Shown here piece by piece: positions 8,150 through 20,500 of a DNA stretch of 64,000 nucleotides; positions within the stretch are counted from its first letter, which is position 1; every line of letters starts with the position of its first letter. A model generated the notes under the pieces. It made no database searches, had not been told where the DNA came from, and worked only from the letters and a program-made list of their open reading frames with translations. The position numbers were made by a program, and so were the translations under genes. Source of the DNA: a virus; the IMG/VR virus record IMGVR_UViG_3300031957_001682, positions 1-64,000 of that record; one strand, written 5' to 3'.

Positions 8150-8494
8150 TCATGCCACCTCAATTAAAATTTCAATGTTAATTTCATTTGCCGATGTTTT
8201 GATAATCGGCTTTGTCGTATAACGAGCGACTGGTGTGAAGTCGGAGGTGCTACGATTCTGTATGTACACCTCACGAATCTTATCATCGAATGCATCATCA
8301 ATACTCATGGATGCTTCGACAAGGAGAGCAGTGTCGTCAATAATCGTCACTGTCGGCGTGAGGACAACGGCAGGGCGACCAGCCGCTCCATCCTCCGAAG
8401 TAGCCGGTGTACCGTCGAAACCTACCACTACTTCGTTGATGTTATCAGCGATGGTCTGTAGGAGCAAACGGCGTATGTGATTCGATACTGGCAT
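8150..8494 (-). CDS. Small tail/baseplate protein of unknown family
   Basis: A 114-residue protein (MPVSNHIRRLLLQTIADNI) one base after the stop of the upstream 472-residue gene and one base before the fibre gene. It has an N-terminal helix followed by alternating beta stretches (PAVVLTPTVTIIDDTALLVEASM). The size and position between a baseplate-like and a fibre-like protein suggest a tail adaptor. I do not recognise the family. Confidence 0.55.
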   Translation of the reverse strand: MPVSNHIRRLLLQTIADNINEVVVGFDGTPATSEDGAAGRPAVVLTPTVTIIDDTALLVEASMSIDDAFDDKIREVYIQNRSTSDFTPVARYTTKPIIKTSANEINIEILIEVA

Positions 8495-8495
8495 G

Positions 8496-9914
8496 TCAAT
8501 AACTCCTGTACTCGGATTTGTTTACACCTATCGGTAGCCCTTCTCCACCAATTTTGCCTCTTGTCTTCGTGCCTTTAACCCCTCCGATGAGGAAGGCGGT
8601 GTTGTGTACACCTCGTTCTGTCACTGTGGAAGTAATACGCAACTCAATCTTACCAAACATGGATAGGTTCTCTTCGACAATCTGTACATAGGTGAGTGGT
8701 GCTTCTGTGCCGGAAACAGCATTTGCTCCCTCGCTTATGCCTTGCAGTACCCCTTCTATACCCGACTCGATGTTAAGCATGGTTAGGTCGGTGTAGCCTG
8801 TGAGTGGTGTGTGTCTTGCTTCTGTGATGACACGGTTTACCCCACCGTACTCGATGGTCATACCGGGGCGTAGGTGGGTCAAACCCGGATGCCCCTCACT
8901 GCTGATTGCACCAGCAGAAAGCGTATTACCTCGTAGGATTTGACGACCCACACTCTTTGCCTTTCTGCTTGAGCGTACAGTCATATCAACGATAGGTGCG
9001 GGTTCTTCTCGTATCTCACCGTTGATACCGCTTTGTCTTTCAGTATCATTAACAGTGACAATAACCAAGTCATTCAATGCCATTGGTTGTCCTTGTACTG
9101 TGATTCGATTGGGTGTGTTGTCCACGGGGTCTGTGCGGGTCGAGCCAAAGTGGAAGTCAGCATCCACTGTAGCAGTGGCTTCACTGAATGTGATAGGTAC
9201 ATAGAGCATATTACCAAACCGGTCCATCAACACCATACGGCTGTCGTGTCGTCCAATGAAACGCAGTGCTGTCATCAAGTTGACATTAGCGAAGTCTTGA
9301 CCGAGGAAACGATTGGAGTGCATTCTTCGACCATTGTTGTTGTTTGTAGCGGCCATGTTGCGGCCAATGTTGAAACTGTTCATGCTCGTAGTAGCCTGTT
9401 GACCTAAGCGAATCGCCATGTCGGTAGTACGAAGACCAACATCAATCGGCTGTCCCAACTTAACTTCACGCTCAAAGAAGCCGAGGTCGTTAAGTGTTTT
9501 ACCTTTCATATTTCTTAAGTTCATTAAGATACCAACAGTGCTTGACTCAAGCGTTGAGGTCACCAAGCGTTGGGCTGGGTTGTCGGCGTTGTAAACAAGC
9601 ATTGGTTTGTTGGTTGAACTCAATACATTGTCGCCTAAAAAGGGTACTGCGGTACTACTGTGGCCCGGAGTTTCTTTATGTGTGATTTGAATTGACGACT
9701 CACCCTCAACGATTTGATAGCGAGTTTCGGGCATGACTTGGAAGGTGGATGCGTTGCTGTTTTCAATAGTGACCTTCGCCTGTACGCCTGTACTCGTGTC
9801 CACCTTTGCATGATGAACGGCGTTGTCAACAAACACTGGCTTACGCACATGGTCCATCACTGCGGGCATGTCGGTATTGAAACGACCAACAACTGTGTTC
9901 TTGATTACCACCAT
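8496..9914 (-). CDS. Putative baseplate/tail structural protein
   Basis: A 472-residue protein with alternating beta segments and many Thr, Val and Asn, without Cys pairs or membrane segments. A central stretch (DSRMVLMDRFGNMLYVPITF) and a later one (LRPGMTIEYGGVNRVITEARH) look like the domains of tail hub or late-control baseplate proteins that mediate contacts in the tail tip, but similarity is too weak to name a family. It lies downstream of the giant tail protein and upstream of the fibre gene, with single-base spacing on both sides. A structural tail role is inferred from context. Confidence 0.5.
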   Translation of the reverse strand: MVVIKNTVVGRFNTDMPAVMDHVRKPVFVDNAVHHAKVDTSTGVQAKVTIENSNASTFQVMPETRYQIVEGESSIQITHKETPGHSSTAVPFLGDNVLSSTNKPMLVYNADNPAQRLVTSTLESSTVGILMNLRNMKGKTLNDLGFFEREVKLGQPIDVGLRTTDMAIRLGQQATTSMNSFNIGRNMAATNNNNGRRMHSNRFLGQDFANVNLMTALRFIGRHDSRMVLMDRFGNMLYVPITFSEATATVDADFHFGSTRTDPVDNTPNRITVQGQPMALNDLVIVTVNDTERQSGINGEIREEPAPIVDMTVRSSRKAKSVGRQILRGNTLSAGAISSEGHPGLTHLRPGMTIEYGGVNRVITEARHTPLTGYTDLTMLNIESGIEGVLQGISEGANAVSGTEAPLTYVQIVEENLSMFGKIELRITSTVTERGVHNTAFLIGGVKGTKTRGKIGGEGLPIGVNKSEYRSY

Positions 9915-9915
9915 G

Positions 9916-10545
9916 TCACTGCCCCGTTATTTCGCCCCTTGAGCCAAAAGTTCTTGGTTGTCGTTGGTCGTGAGTGTAATAATCTTTAGGTATTCGCACC
10001 AGTCTTTCGGGTGGGATATTTTCGGTCACCCATGCTTCCGGCCCTTCAATTCCCCATCCTTTATTTCTAAATTCACCCTGTACTTCTTTAATCGGTTTTC
10101 TTACACCGACCCTTGCACGATAAGGAAAATCACTCATTACATCTGTTCTTCTTATCGGGCTAAACCAATTACCGGGTTTATCAAAATCAAACAACTTAAC
10201 ATGTGATATGATACCGGCATCAGCCTTTTCTCTAAAATACTTTTCCCAATCTCTTGAATAAGAAGAAAGAGGTTCGGGTTTTAATCCTTGACGGAACACT
10301 TGTTCTGCGGGCTGTTGCATGGAAACCGGCATAGGGCGAACAGGGGTATTCCTATATTCGGGTATTCCCGAATCTACCATCCTTTGCATTTCATTGTTTT
10401 CAAAAAATTCAGCAGTAGGGTGGCTTCTTTGCATCGTCACCGGCCCATACGAACTGGGAAAGTCGGGGTGGAACTCACCCAATTCTGTTTGGCGTGAAGC
10501 CTTGAGAAAATACCATGCCTTCTCAAACACCATATCAAGCCTCAT
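9916..10545 (-). CDS. Virion-operon protein with N-terminal AW-x2-LK motif
   Basis: A 209-residue charged, Pro-rich and probably poorly folded protein. Residues 8-16 read EKAWYFLKA, one copy of the short motif that recurs in many proteins of this operon. The C-terminal half has aromatic and basic patches (DYYTHDQRQPRTFGSRGE). No known domain was seen. The ATG at 10545 is preceded by the stop of the sister gene at 10548. The next gene upstream also begins with the motif, so the two may be distant paralogues or share a docking partner. Confidence 0.6.
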   Translation of the reverse strand: MRLDMVFEKAWYFLKASRQTELGEFHPDFPSSYGPVTMQRSHPTAEFFENNEMQRMVDSGIPEYRNTPVRPMPVSMQQPAEQVFRQGLKPEPLSSYSRDWEKYFREKADAGIISHVKLFDFDKPGNWFSPIRRTDVMSDFPYRARVGVRKPIKEVQGEFRNKGWGIEGPEAWVTENIPPERLVRIPKDYYTHDQRQPRTFGSRGEITGQ

Positions 10546-10547
10546 GA

Positions 10548-11195
10548 TTACGAATTGGGAGTGTATGGTGCTCGTTGTGGTCCCATTGTTTGTAATTCAC
10601 GAGGCATAAGTTCGTCGGGTGGTGCCCTAAAAAAATCCCTTCTTGTGTCACCCATTGCTACTTCGGGTTTTTGACGACCATGATATTCTTGACCCTCATG
10701 CCTATATGCGTTCCATTGAGGATGAAATGAAGTAGGCGTGTCAACTAGTTGCCTAAATCTAAACGCTTTATTGCCGGTCGTGGGTGAACGGTGTGGGTCG
10801 TCGGGACTTGTATATGGCGCAGGGAACCCTTCTTCATCCGTTGGATAACCCTGTTTAGTTGCAGTAGGCACATCCCTAATTCTATTTTTATTCTTTAGTG
10901 AATCTTCATACAACTCATGAGGGAAATTTTTTGGGTCTAACTCGTACCCTTCCGTGTCTGTTGGTTCGGGGATTATCTTTCCTTTACCTTCCTCATAAGG
11001 ATTTCTTCTGTTTAGCATACCTACGATTGCAGGGTGCATAGTTTTCAATCTTTCTTGAATCCTCAATTGGTTTGGTGCTACTTGGTAGCCACCTTGATTT
11101 GTAAAAGCCGTGTCCGGGTCTATTGTTTCAGTATAAAGTGAATCTTCGGGCAAAGCCTTCAATAATTTCCATGCTTGTTCAAACGGTTGATTCAT
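10548..11195 (-). CDS. Virion-operon protein with N-terminal AW-x2-LK motif
   Basis: The start is set at ATG 11195 (MNQPFEQAWKLLKA), whose A is the last base of the upstream TAA stop (TAATG), a coupled start. The 215 residues are Pro-rich, strongly charged and low in hydrophobic runs, suggesting a disordered protein. Residues 5-14 (FEQAWKLLKA) match the recurrent operon motif very closely. The remainder (NRRNPYEEGKGK, FPHELYEDSLKNKNR) shows no family I recognise. It probably rides in or on the virion, but this is inference from the motif and the neighbours. Confidence 0.6.
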   Translation of the reverse strand: MNQPFEQAWKLLKALPEDSLYTETIDPDTAFTNQGGYQVAPNQLRIQERLKTMHPAIVGMLNRRNPYEEGKGKIIPEPTDTEGYELDPKNFPHELYEDSLKNKNRIRDVPTATKQGYPTDEEGFPAPYTSPDDPHRSPTTGNKAFRFRQLVDTPTSFHPQWNAYRHEGQEYHGRQKPEVAMGDTRRDFFRAPPDELMPRELQTMGPQRAPYTPNS

Positions 11196-11530
11196 TAACA
11201 ATTCCACCTTTTTAGTGATGCGCCTTTAGGAGTAAGTTTACCCTTCTTGCTGGTTGCTCCTTTCATGCCACTCATTCGAGCGCAAAAAGACTTTCGCCTC
11301 TTAGCCTTTTTCGAGCCGGGTTTAAGTTTGCTCGGTTTAGTCGTTACAGGGGGTTTGAGGTTTGCTCCGCTCTTACGCTTGGCGGCGGCACGGCCTTTAG
11401 CGTTCAGTCCACCTTTTTTGCTGTGCTTGTTTGGATTGTAGCCGTGGAATGGTTTCTCTTTTTTGGCTTTTATTACAGCGAAAGCAAGGTCAGCAGGTGA
11501 GCAACAATTACAAAAATCGTAATCCGTCAT
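11195..11530 (-). CDS. Basic DUF6321-like protein
   Basis: A 111-residue, very basic protein. Its C-terminal half (RRKSFCARMSGMKGA, then GASLKRWNC) matches a short conserved phage/virus family known for RKSFCARM...KALRKWNC sequences (DUF6321 as I recall). Two Cys in the first ten residues (CNCC) may bind metal. The N-terminus has a weak form of the operon motif (LAFAVIKAKK, with Phe for Trp). The strong positive charge suggests nucleic-acid contact inside the capsid or at packaging. It starts with ATGA overlapping the stop of the giant tail gene. Confidence 0.65.
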   Translation of the reverse strand: MTDYDFCNCCSPADLAFAVIKAKKEKPFHGYNPNKHSKKGGLNAKGRAAAKRKSGANLKPPVTTKPSKLKPGSKKAKRRKSFCARMSGMKGATSKKGKLTPKGASLKRWNC

Positions 11531-14500
11531 GCGCCATCACCTGTGTGGTCCGTTGAATTGTAGTCAACATCTCCTTTATGTCCTTTTGGATGAAGGGATT
11601 GGGAGAAGCGTGGTTGTACGGTGAAGTCCTTACGGACAACGCTCTCATCGCTTTCCACGGATGTGCGACGGCGTGATGCGTCAGCACGATAATGTTCCAA
11701 AGTATTTTCACTGATAATTACACGAGTGACTTCATTGTCAATTTTACTGCTATCAAAGCCGCTATCGCCCGTTCCGATAATCTTTGGTCCTTGACTCATA
11801 GGTACGGTGTCACTTGCGCTAATGTCCATGTAATACGCAGGTGTGTAAGGTGGGTTAGTGTCGGGGTTGGTGGCACGAATGTACGAACCAACCGATGCCT
11901 TACCGTTATCCACATCATACACATAAAGCCCATACTTTCCGCCAGCGGTAGCACCGAAGTAATTGCTACCATACTGCGGGGCTGATGAGTGCAAGTTGAG
12001 GTTGGAACGGAACATTTCAGCGTGTTGTTTGTCCAGTAATCGAACTGGGCGCATCATGTATGTGACCTTCTTATCTGTCACATTTGTACGCACATGTCCG
12101 TTAGTGTCCGTTTGGTATGGGTTGCTGGACTTCCACGCAGATGCCGCAGTGATACCATACTTTTCGGCAAGATAACCTTCAACTTGTTGTAGTTCTGTAG
12201 TGCTTAATGCTCTATTGAATTGAATAATTTCAGCAATCTCACCCACATACGGTGCTGATGATGTGTTTAATGTACCTATGTTTTGTGCATCAGCCGTTGA
12301 TTTGTAAAAATTAGCAGATTGAGTGCCTATTTGAGTACCATCTACCCTTAGCAATTGAGTAGCAGAAGCACCTGCGCCATCACCACCGCTTATTTGCATG
12401 GTGATGATGTCGGGTGTGTTGAGTGTAATAGAACCCGTAGCAGATTTCAACGCTTTCCAAGTTGTATCAGCACCAGCCCAATACTCCCATTGATTATTTG
12501 AACCTGTCATATCGGCATATAGATTGTACCCCGACCTCGTGACAGGAGAGGCACTTCTACTTTCATAACCTAATTGATTAGCATTGTTATCACTGTTCAC
12601 AGCACCTACGAAAAATATTGTAAATTGATTTGTATTCAAATTAGCATCGAAAGCCAATTCAAGTTTATCTCCACCATCAAATCTTAACACAGGCATGTTA
12701 TTAAAATCGGATTCACTTGCGATATATGTTGGCTTTTTACTACTTGTAGATTGAGTAAAGTTTCGATTATTTCCACTCGTATCAGCCCATGTTGATACAC
12801 TTTCACCATCAGTCAAATCGAGGCTGTCGGCTTTAAGCCACAACACCATACCCGATGTTGGTATGCCTCCCCATTCAGTGTCGTCAATAGGTGAAAGATA
12901 GTTGCGGGTTTCAGCGAGGTAAGTACCACCAAGCGGGTTGAAGTTTGAGGTGTGACTCATACGCAACACACCGCCTTGAGGTTGCCCTCCGAAGTCGAGT
13001 GCAGTGAGGTCGTAGTTGCCTATAGTTTGAGAGCCAGTTTGCATACCGCCCTGTAGCACAACACGCTGTCCTACATTGCGGTCTGTGTGTAGGCTGTGCG
13101 CCTCGGTGTTAATGATGATTTGATTGGTGTCCACACCTTGTAGGTTTTCGGTGTCAAGACCGATACGGGGGCTACTGCGGCTTATAGCATCCTTGTGAGG
13201 TGAGTCACCAACGATGTTCTCCATGCGGTCACTCACTACTGCTTCGGGCTTGAGTAGTCCATCTTCTGCAATCTCCAAGCGTGAACTGATACCACGAGGT
13301 ACTTCATCGGCTTGCAGTGTATCGTTTCTTGCACGAATAAATCCATCATTGAGGATAGGCTCGGCGGTGTGATGAGAGAGGACAAGACCCGTGGTGTGTA
13401 TTGGTTCACTCAATGCGGTGAGTACATCTTCGTTGAATTGAGTTGGGTATCGAATACCTCGACCATTACCCATGTCACCCACACGCTGTGCGTTTGATGG
13501 CATGAACACATCAACCAGTGTTGTTGAGTCACTACTATTGGTGTTGTTTAACCGACCACCAAATCTCGGTACGGTCGCTGAAATATCCAATGCCGAGTCT
13601 GCCGCATTGGTAAGTCCCTTCAAGTTGACAAGGTGCTTTCCGTTGTTGTGTATTCGCTGATACGGTGTACGGTTGTTGCGTCGGTCATACTCGTATGCGT
13701 CACCCGCATCCCATGATGGGCGAATACCGAATGAACGGACAGGGAAGCGGCGAACATCTTCACCACGGGTGTTGCCCCACCAATCAACGAGGTAGTATTT
13801 TGCCGCACTCTCAATCGAGTCCAAGCCCTTACCGTTGCCATCGCCCCACCAATCACGCAGTACAGTAGCACTGTTGCGTAGGGTGCGTACAGGGCATCCG
13901 AACGGGCGGGTGAAGCGTACACCGTCGCTGTACCGAACTTGCCATTCCGGTTTGTCAACGCCGAGCATACCGGAGAAGTTAGTTTGTCGTTCCATAATAC
14001 CAGTGTATGTGTTAGGGAATGTTGGGTTTGAACTACCGTTGCCGCCAGCGTAAGTCCATGTTTGAGTTTCTTCTTGTACAAACGGACCATGCTTGTACGC
14101 AACGCTGGCGTTGGTTGCTGTTATTGCTGTTTCACGCAATGCTCGCAAACCGTACATAGACCACTGCGGCTTGTTGTATGGTTGGCGTAGGCCAAAGCGA
14201 TAACCGAATGGGCGTGGCCGTGTTGGGTTGCTGATGCCATCATACGATGACTTGCTGATACCACTACTCGGTGCATAATCACTGTTATCAGCATCATAGT
14301 CACCATCGGTCCAAATTGGCCCGTCAAAGCCGTAATCCCGTGGGTATTCCCAAGACGATGAAACATAGGCGTAGCCATCAAGACGGCTCACCAGTGGTCC
14401 ACCACGGCTACCACTCGGCCAAAAGTGATTGAGCATACTCTTGGTGGCTGTATCACTGCTGTCCGATTGTCCACCTTGCATAAGTCCTGTTCCTATTGTG

Positions 14501-17500
14501 GTGTCAATGGTTTGAGCAGTTTGAGGTGTACCGTCTGCACCTGTGTATATGACCGAGCCTACAGTAATTTGAGGTGGTAAAATATCAAACACTACTATGT
14601 TCGTACCTCCTTCTGCTACAGTACCATTGACTTGATACATGTGACCGTCAACAAAGATGTAAGCCCCATCTCCAATACCTTCACCACCGTTTGTTGTAAT
14701 TGTGTGGTCAGCGGTTTGAGATACTACTTGACGAGTATGTGAACCATCAGCGGCAAGGTCAGCGGTCTTGTAGTAGCGCAGTGAATGATTCCCACTTGCC
14801 ATAGTTGTCAACGGTGTACCCTTGACATTAACACACCCTGTCAATGTTGTACCACCAGCACCACCGCCTGTGTATGTGAAGATTTCTTCTTCACTACCAC
14901 TGTTGACATACACTGTGTTTGTACCACTCGTAGGCCATCCAGCCATGATAGTTCCAGTAGCGGTGACCGTGGTGCTACTCACACTTGCTGATGTAGCGGT
15001 GTAGTATGTTGATTGTGCTTCGGTAGGAGGCATGGCTGTCTTCATTCGCAAAGCAAACGGACCCATGCTGGCGTAATAGGTAGCGTCATGGTAGTGAACA
15101 GTTTCAAAGTGTTCCGGCATACTGTTGAGTGGTTTTTGATTGATGGCTCGGTCAGTCAATGGGTTTAACCATGTTCGACTTGCATCACTGTAAAAGGTGT
15201 GGGGGCGACCAAGATTTGGATGCCATAGGCAAAGGAATGCATCAGCCATGTGTAGGCTGTTTGTGTCACGAGTACCCGTAATCAAATTATCAATAGAGTG
15301 AGCCAAAACACTTGTTTCAGTTTCACTTAAAATCGTATTTGCTGGTCGGAAGTCGTATGCACGAGTCAAGCGAATCTTTGTCCCAACGGTTAAGTTGCTG
15401 GTAAAATCACTATTGGCTACAATGGTAAATTGTAGTGGTTTGTTCATGTTGCTTGAATCATAACCGCTTCTTTCAGTGTAAGAATGAGTTCGTCGTGTAC
15501 CTGTAGCGTCTGTGTACTCAAGCAACATACCGTAGTAGGGTTGCTTAGGGAAACCACGAGCATCATCAACTTTTATGACTGTACTCGATGTAAGGCTTAC
15601 AAAAGTACACACGGGCGTGAGGCTGATGTTCTCAAGAATCTCGGAGTATAGGTCGGGGTAATTACTTGGATAACCAGCCAGTGTAATTTGTGCGGCAACG
15701 GAACCGGCGTTGGCTCTTAGGAACTCGTAGTAATTGTCAAGTCGATGCAAAGACAAGTGGTTAAAGCGACTACCATCGGCATCGTCGGGACCGACCTTGT
15801 GGACAATGGACCACCACGGGATATTGATAGTGTACCCCGGAGATGCATCTGCGAATATTCCAGTAGTGTACGGTAGTGAGCGACGAACGAATGCTGGTGA
15901 TTCTGTGCTTTGTACACCAAGAGGGTTGTACAGCATGAGAGGGGGAATGTTGGTGAAATGGCTACCGTGGTCCGGGTCGTGGTCAATCATCAATTCATTG
16001 ATAAACACTTCACAACCTCGCACATCTGCCATTGTAGCGTTAGCCAAGACAAGTGAATAAGCACCTGTAGTAGCATCGGGTTCACGAATACCTACGACAA
16101 GTGCAACTTGTTGGCTTGTTAATTCATTCACAGACTGATTAGGAATATCATTAGCAGGGCCATTTTCATGATAACCAATAAACTGTGAACTGTGCATATT
16201 TGGCTGAATGATGATTTGATAGGCTCCAACTTCCGCAGGGTCGGGGAAGTGTTCTTTCAGTGTGTAAGTACCTGCGGCTTCAAGCACAATGGTGTGCCCA
16301 CCAGCGGCGTTTACTACACCTGCTTGTCCTTCGGAGGCAAGTACGCCGTAGCCGTCATTACGCAACTTGGTTTCAAACATCAGTGAGAACCCACCACCGT
16401 GAATATCGCTTGGCCCACTCGGTGTAGCGGTTAGCGAACCAAAGACCAACAATGGGTCATAGGTAGGGAATTGGTCGGGTGTGCTTGTAATCAAATCATC
16501 CATATCATAACTTTCTTTAAGTATTTCAAACTCACGAGATTGTAAGGTGGCCGAGCGACAGGCTCTATGTTTGTCGTATAATCCTTGATAGGCAGGGTGC
16601 GCCCAATGTCCGGGTAGCATAGCCATTGTAGCGTTGACGAAGTGATGGCCCATGCGAGGAATAGGCGCAGGGGTGAGTTGTGGTTTACTGTAAATCGAAT
16701 AGCCAGTCATGGCTTCTTCCGCTGTCACCGAGTAGTTGACATAATGCGTATGTGCCATGTCGGGGCTGTTTCCGCTTACTTCGGCGTGGTCACGAATGCG
16801 GCGTGAACCATAGAATCGTGTGCTACCAGCAGGGATATAATACGATGGAACTACTTTCAGTGCTGTAATACTGCTAAGAACGAGTTTGTTGAATGTTTCA
16901 TCACCCACACAACCGGTGAATGTGGACCCGCTGATACCGGTAAAGGATGCTACGCCGCCTTCATCGGTGGTAGGATTGTACAAGCGAAGGAATCTGCGCT
17001 CCCCAACACGCTCTTTGTTTCCAAAGGTCGAATCGTACACAGCGGAGTTTACAGTTGTATTTACTGTTAAAGTAGTGCCACTAAAAGACACGCCTGTGAG
17101 TTCGTGATTAACAACACCATCTGCATGAGAATAGATAACTGGGTGCTTGTGGGTGTTGGTATTACCCATCTTTGTCACATGGAAATACAGTGTTCGGTCG
17201 TGTAGTTCATAGGCTGTTTCAAGAGGTGCGTTTCCGGTGGAACTTTGCCAGCCCGACATTGTGCTTTCGGGGCTATCTATACCTTGCTTGAGGTGTTCCC
17301 AATTGTGGTCACTGTAGGTAGGACCGAGGTTAGGGCTAACTGAATCAGTGTTAAACAAATGCTCAACAGTTGATTTTGTCATCATACCGCCTGTACCCAT
17401 TGATTCTGTTTGATAGGCTTGGAGTCGGTCGAAGCCGGAGCGAATGACTAAGTTGCCGGGTATTGAATCGGGGTCCGGTAGGCGAATCTTGAGGTTAGGG

Positions 17501-20500
17501 CTTATCCCACTACCACTAACGGCTGGTGCTAATCCCTGTGCCCCACGGTCGGAAAGTTGAGTGAAGGTGCGAATGATTGTACCAAACGGTGAACCACCCT
17601 CGATTTTGTGTTCTTGCCCCGTATCGTCAATAACAGTGATACTTTCAAATTGAATTTCTTCATTTGGAATTTCAAGGATATTCCGCAACAAGTCGGGGTG
17701 ACGAGCGGCTAATTGAGGGTGTGACAATTCTTGCGCTTGGATGATTGGGAACATTGCGCTGTTAGTTGACTCAAAGGTGAAGCGGTTATTGCCGTACAGT
17801 TTTTCACCAGTGGTGTATGCGTTTCCACCGGCTACACGAGTGACAAATGGTACAGCACCCAACCCTCGTGCATTTGAAGCAGGGAGGCTAAGGTTGCCAC
17901 CATCCATACGCTTCCACACTACATGTTCAACACTGAAATTCTTAGCAGGTGTGCGTTGTGCTAACTTGTACCCATTGGTGTCACCAAGCCAAAACTCCGG
18001 TCCAGTCACGCCATCCACAGTGGTTTCTGTGTAATCGTAATTGTCAATTTCAGCATCAGCACTCGCAATTGTCAATTCCTTTGTGATGTTTCGTAATACA
18101 TCTGTAGCAACTTCAAGTTGAACTGAACCGGGGCTAATATCGGTGTCAAAGAACAAATCGCCTGTTTCAGCAAAACAAGGTTCAGCGTTAAACAAGTTGG
18201 TATCTTGGTCACCGGTCAGTGCGGTGTGTAAGACATAAGCACCGTTTGGTACATCAGCAGTAGGGGTAGCGGTTCCTGTAGCAATCAACGCTTCAACATT
18301 CGGACCAGCATTAGCAGGTGCAATGTATCGTTCAGCATTGTGGAACCGCTCATCCCATCGTGTAGTACCAGCGAATGTGATAGCAGTAGCGGCGGCTACA
18401 CCAGCACGAGTCTTTGATACGACCGACAACCAATCACCGGTTGACTTGATACCGTCACGGTCAGTCTTGGCTACAAGAGCCAATTCACTTTCGTTGCTAA
18501 TGACAAGCATTGCTCGACTGAATACACCCTGTTGGTGGTGTAGTTTTGGATTGAGTACAAAGTTTGTATCTGTGTCTATTTCACGCATGTGTGCTGGTTT
18601 AGCACTGAAAATATCCTTTGCACTTTCAACATCAGTAAAGTCGTAATTGGTGTACCACGAAGCATTTCCAGCCAAACCAATGTTCCAAGTGTACGGGGTG
18701 GTGAGGGCAACATCGTATGATGTATTCGATGCTTCTTGCCCGTTGACTCTTGGGCTTGATTCGGGACTGTTGTACATTGGGTATGAACTTGGCAAGTGAC
18801 CTAATGTACTCATACATGAGGCTGATGAGCCGTATGGGGTGAATCCCATTTTAGGATGCCAAGCACCTTTTCCGGCGGCGTAAAGATTCGTAGTGAAAGT
18901 GAGTGTACCGTTTGTCACAGAACCTCCTGTTGTTGATGCCGACAACTCAAATCCAGTGCTACTGGTGATGCTACGAACATAAGCACCTGTAGGAATACCA
19001 GTTCCACTCACTAACATACCAACCTTCAATTTTGCAGTTGAATCCATTGCAATAGTAGGGTCGTTGTTGTAGTCACAGGTAGCATCGGTAAATGCGCTTG
19101 TATCGACCTTGAGGGAGTTGAGGTAAGAATAACGCTCTCCCGCCCATCCTACGGCTCCTACAGGGCGTGTACGGTCAATAGCATCCACCAGCCCACCAAA
19201 GTGTGCTTGGGTCATGTGACTACGAGGTGTTTCGTTTTCGTTATTGAAGCGGTGAACACCAGCCTTTGACCATACATACAATTGAGATGGAAGTGGATAT
19301 TCAATAGGTTCGGGTTGACTTGGTGGGTTAGGGTCGATAACATGACCCGGACTTGGGTAAGTCAAAGTAGCACCTTGACATTTATTATGCCAAGTTGTAC
19401 GGTCTTCAAGTAAGGGTAAACCACTGATACGATTTGGTGCAAGGTAAAACCGCACTTTGAAAGTACCACTGTCACTGAATACCTCTCGACTATGATAACA
19501 TCCCCATGTTGGTCCAGCGTGATAAGAGGGGTCACTATGCCCTCCACCTACTGTATGGTCACGACCACCAGTAGGTGTACGCACCCACCCACTCATAGGT
19601 AATTGTTCTAATTCTTCTTGAGTAGCACCACTGATACTTGCTTGAATGTAATTTCTTGAGTTAATGGCAGTTCCCAAAGTCCCAGCATAAAGATTACCAA
19701 TCAGCGTATCTGCATTAACAGTTGGTCCTGTACTTGCGGCATTGGTGTACGCTTCAAATGTCATTTCAACCCAACCATAGCGGTCTTGTCGAGATGCATT
19801 ACCCATAGATGGTAGGAATGTACCACCCATTGCTTTAAGTGCGCCTTTACCGGGGTTTTCGTTGATTGCTTGACCGATGATAGTCGCCAGTTCTTCGCCA
19901 TTTTGACAGCGTGTACCGTCAACTACAATATAATCAGTGTCAAAGTTAAGCGCAGTTTCACTGTTCGCACCTTCAAGGATGGCTTTACCCATTACTCCCG
20001 ATACACGATAAGCAGTAGCGTTGACTTGGTTCCACGCTTCCAAAGCATAGCGGTAGTTGCTGTTTGGATTTGGTGGGTTGAAGGAAACTTGGTTGTCCAA
20101 CCACGAACCGCCGGGGTGGTAGCCGCCGTCCATGTGGAAGGTCATATCCGCACTCATGGCAATACCATAGTAGGCAGTTGCACTGTGTTTGTACGGGTGG
20201 GCCTTCCAATAATCTCCTTTATTATCACTGGTAATTTTACCACTTGTCGGGTTGGTAAATACTTCACCATAGTGGGAACCGTGTTCGGGTCGCTGTTGTA
20301 GGTAGCCCACATTTGGAATACCCTGCGGTGGTGACCAGTTGAGTGTGGTGCGCCAGTGATAGCGGTTTCTTGCGGTTTGGTAAGCCGAATCGGGTGGGCC
20401 GTACAAATTGTCACTGTTGGTAATTTCATTTGGTAGGTACTTGCTGTGAGGTACTTTGCTCCAAGTGTTGCCGGTAGTGACGACATATCCGGGGTGTGGC

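Noticed and set aside
13620-14102. 160-residue open frame in another phase on the - strand inside the giant gene
   Set aside because: It has no ribosome site or domain, has odd composition, and lies wholly inside a well supported frame. It is an alternate-frame shadow.
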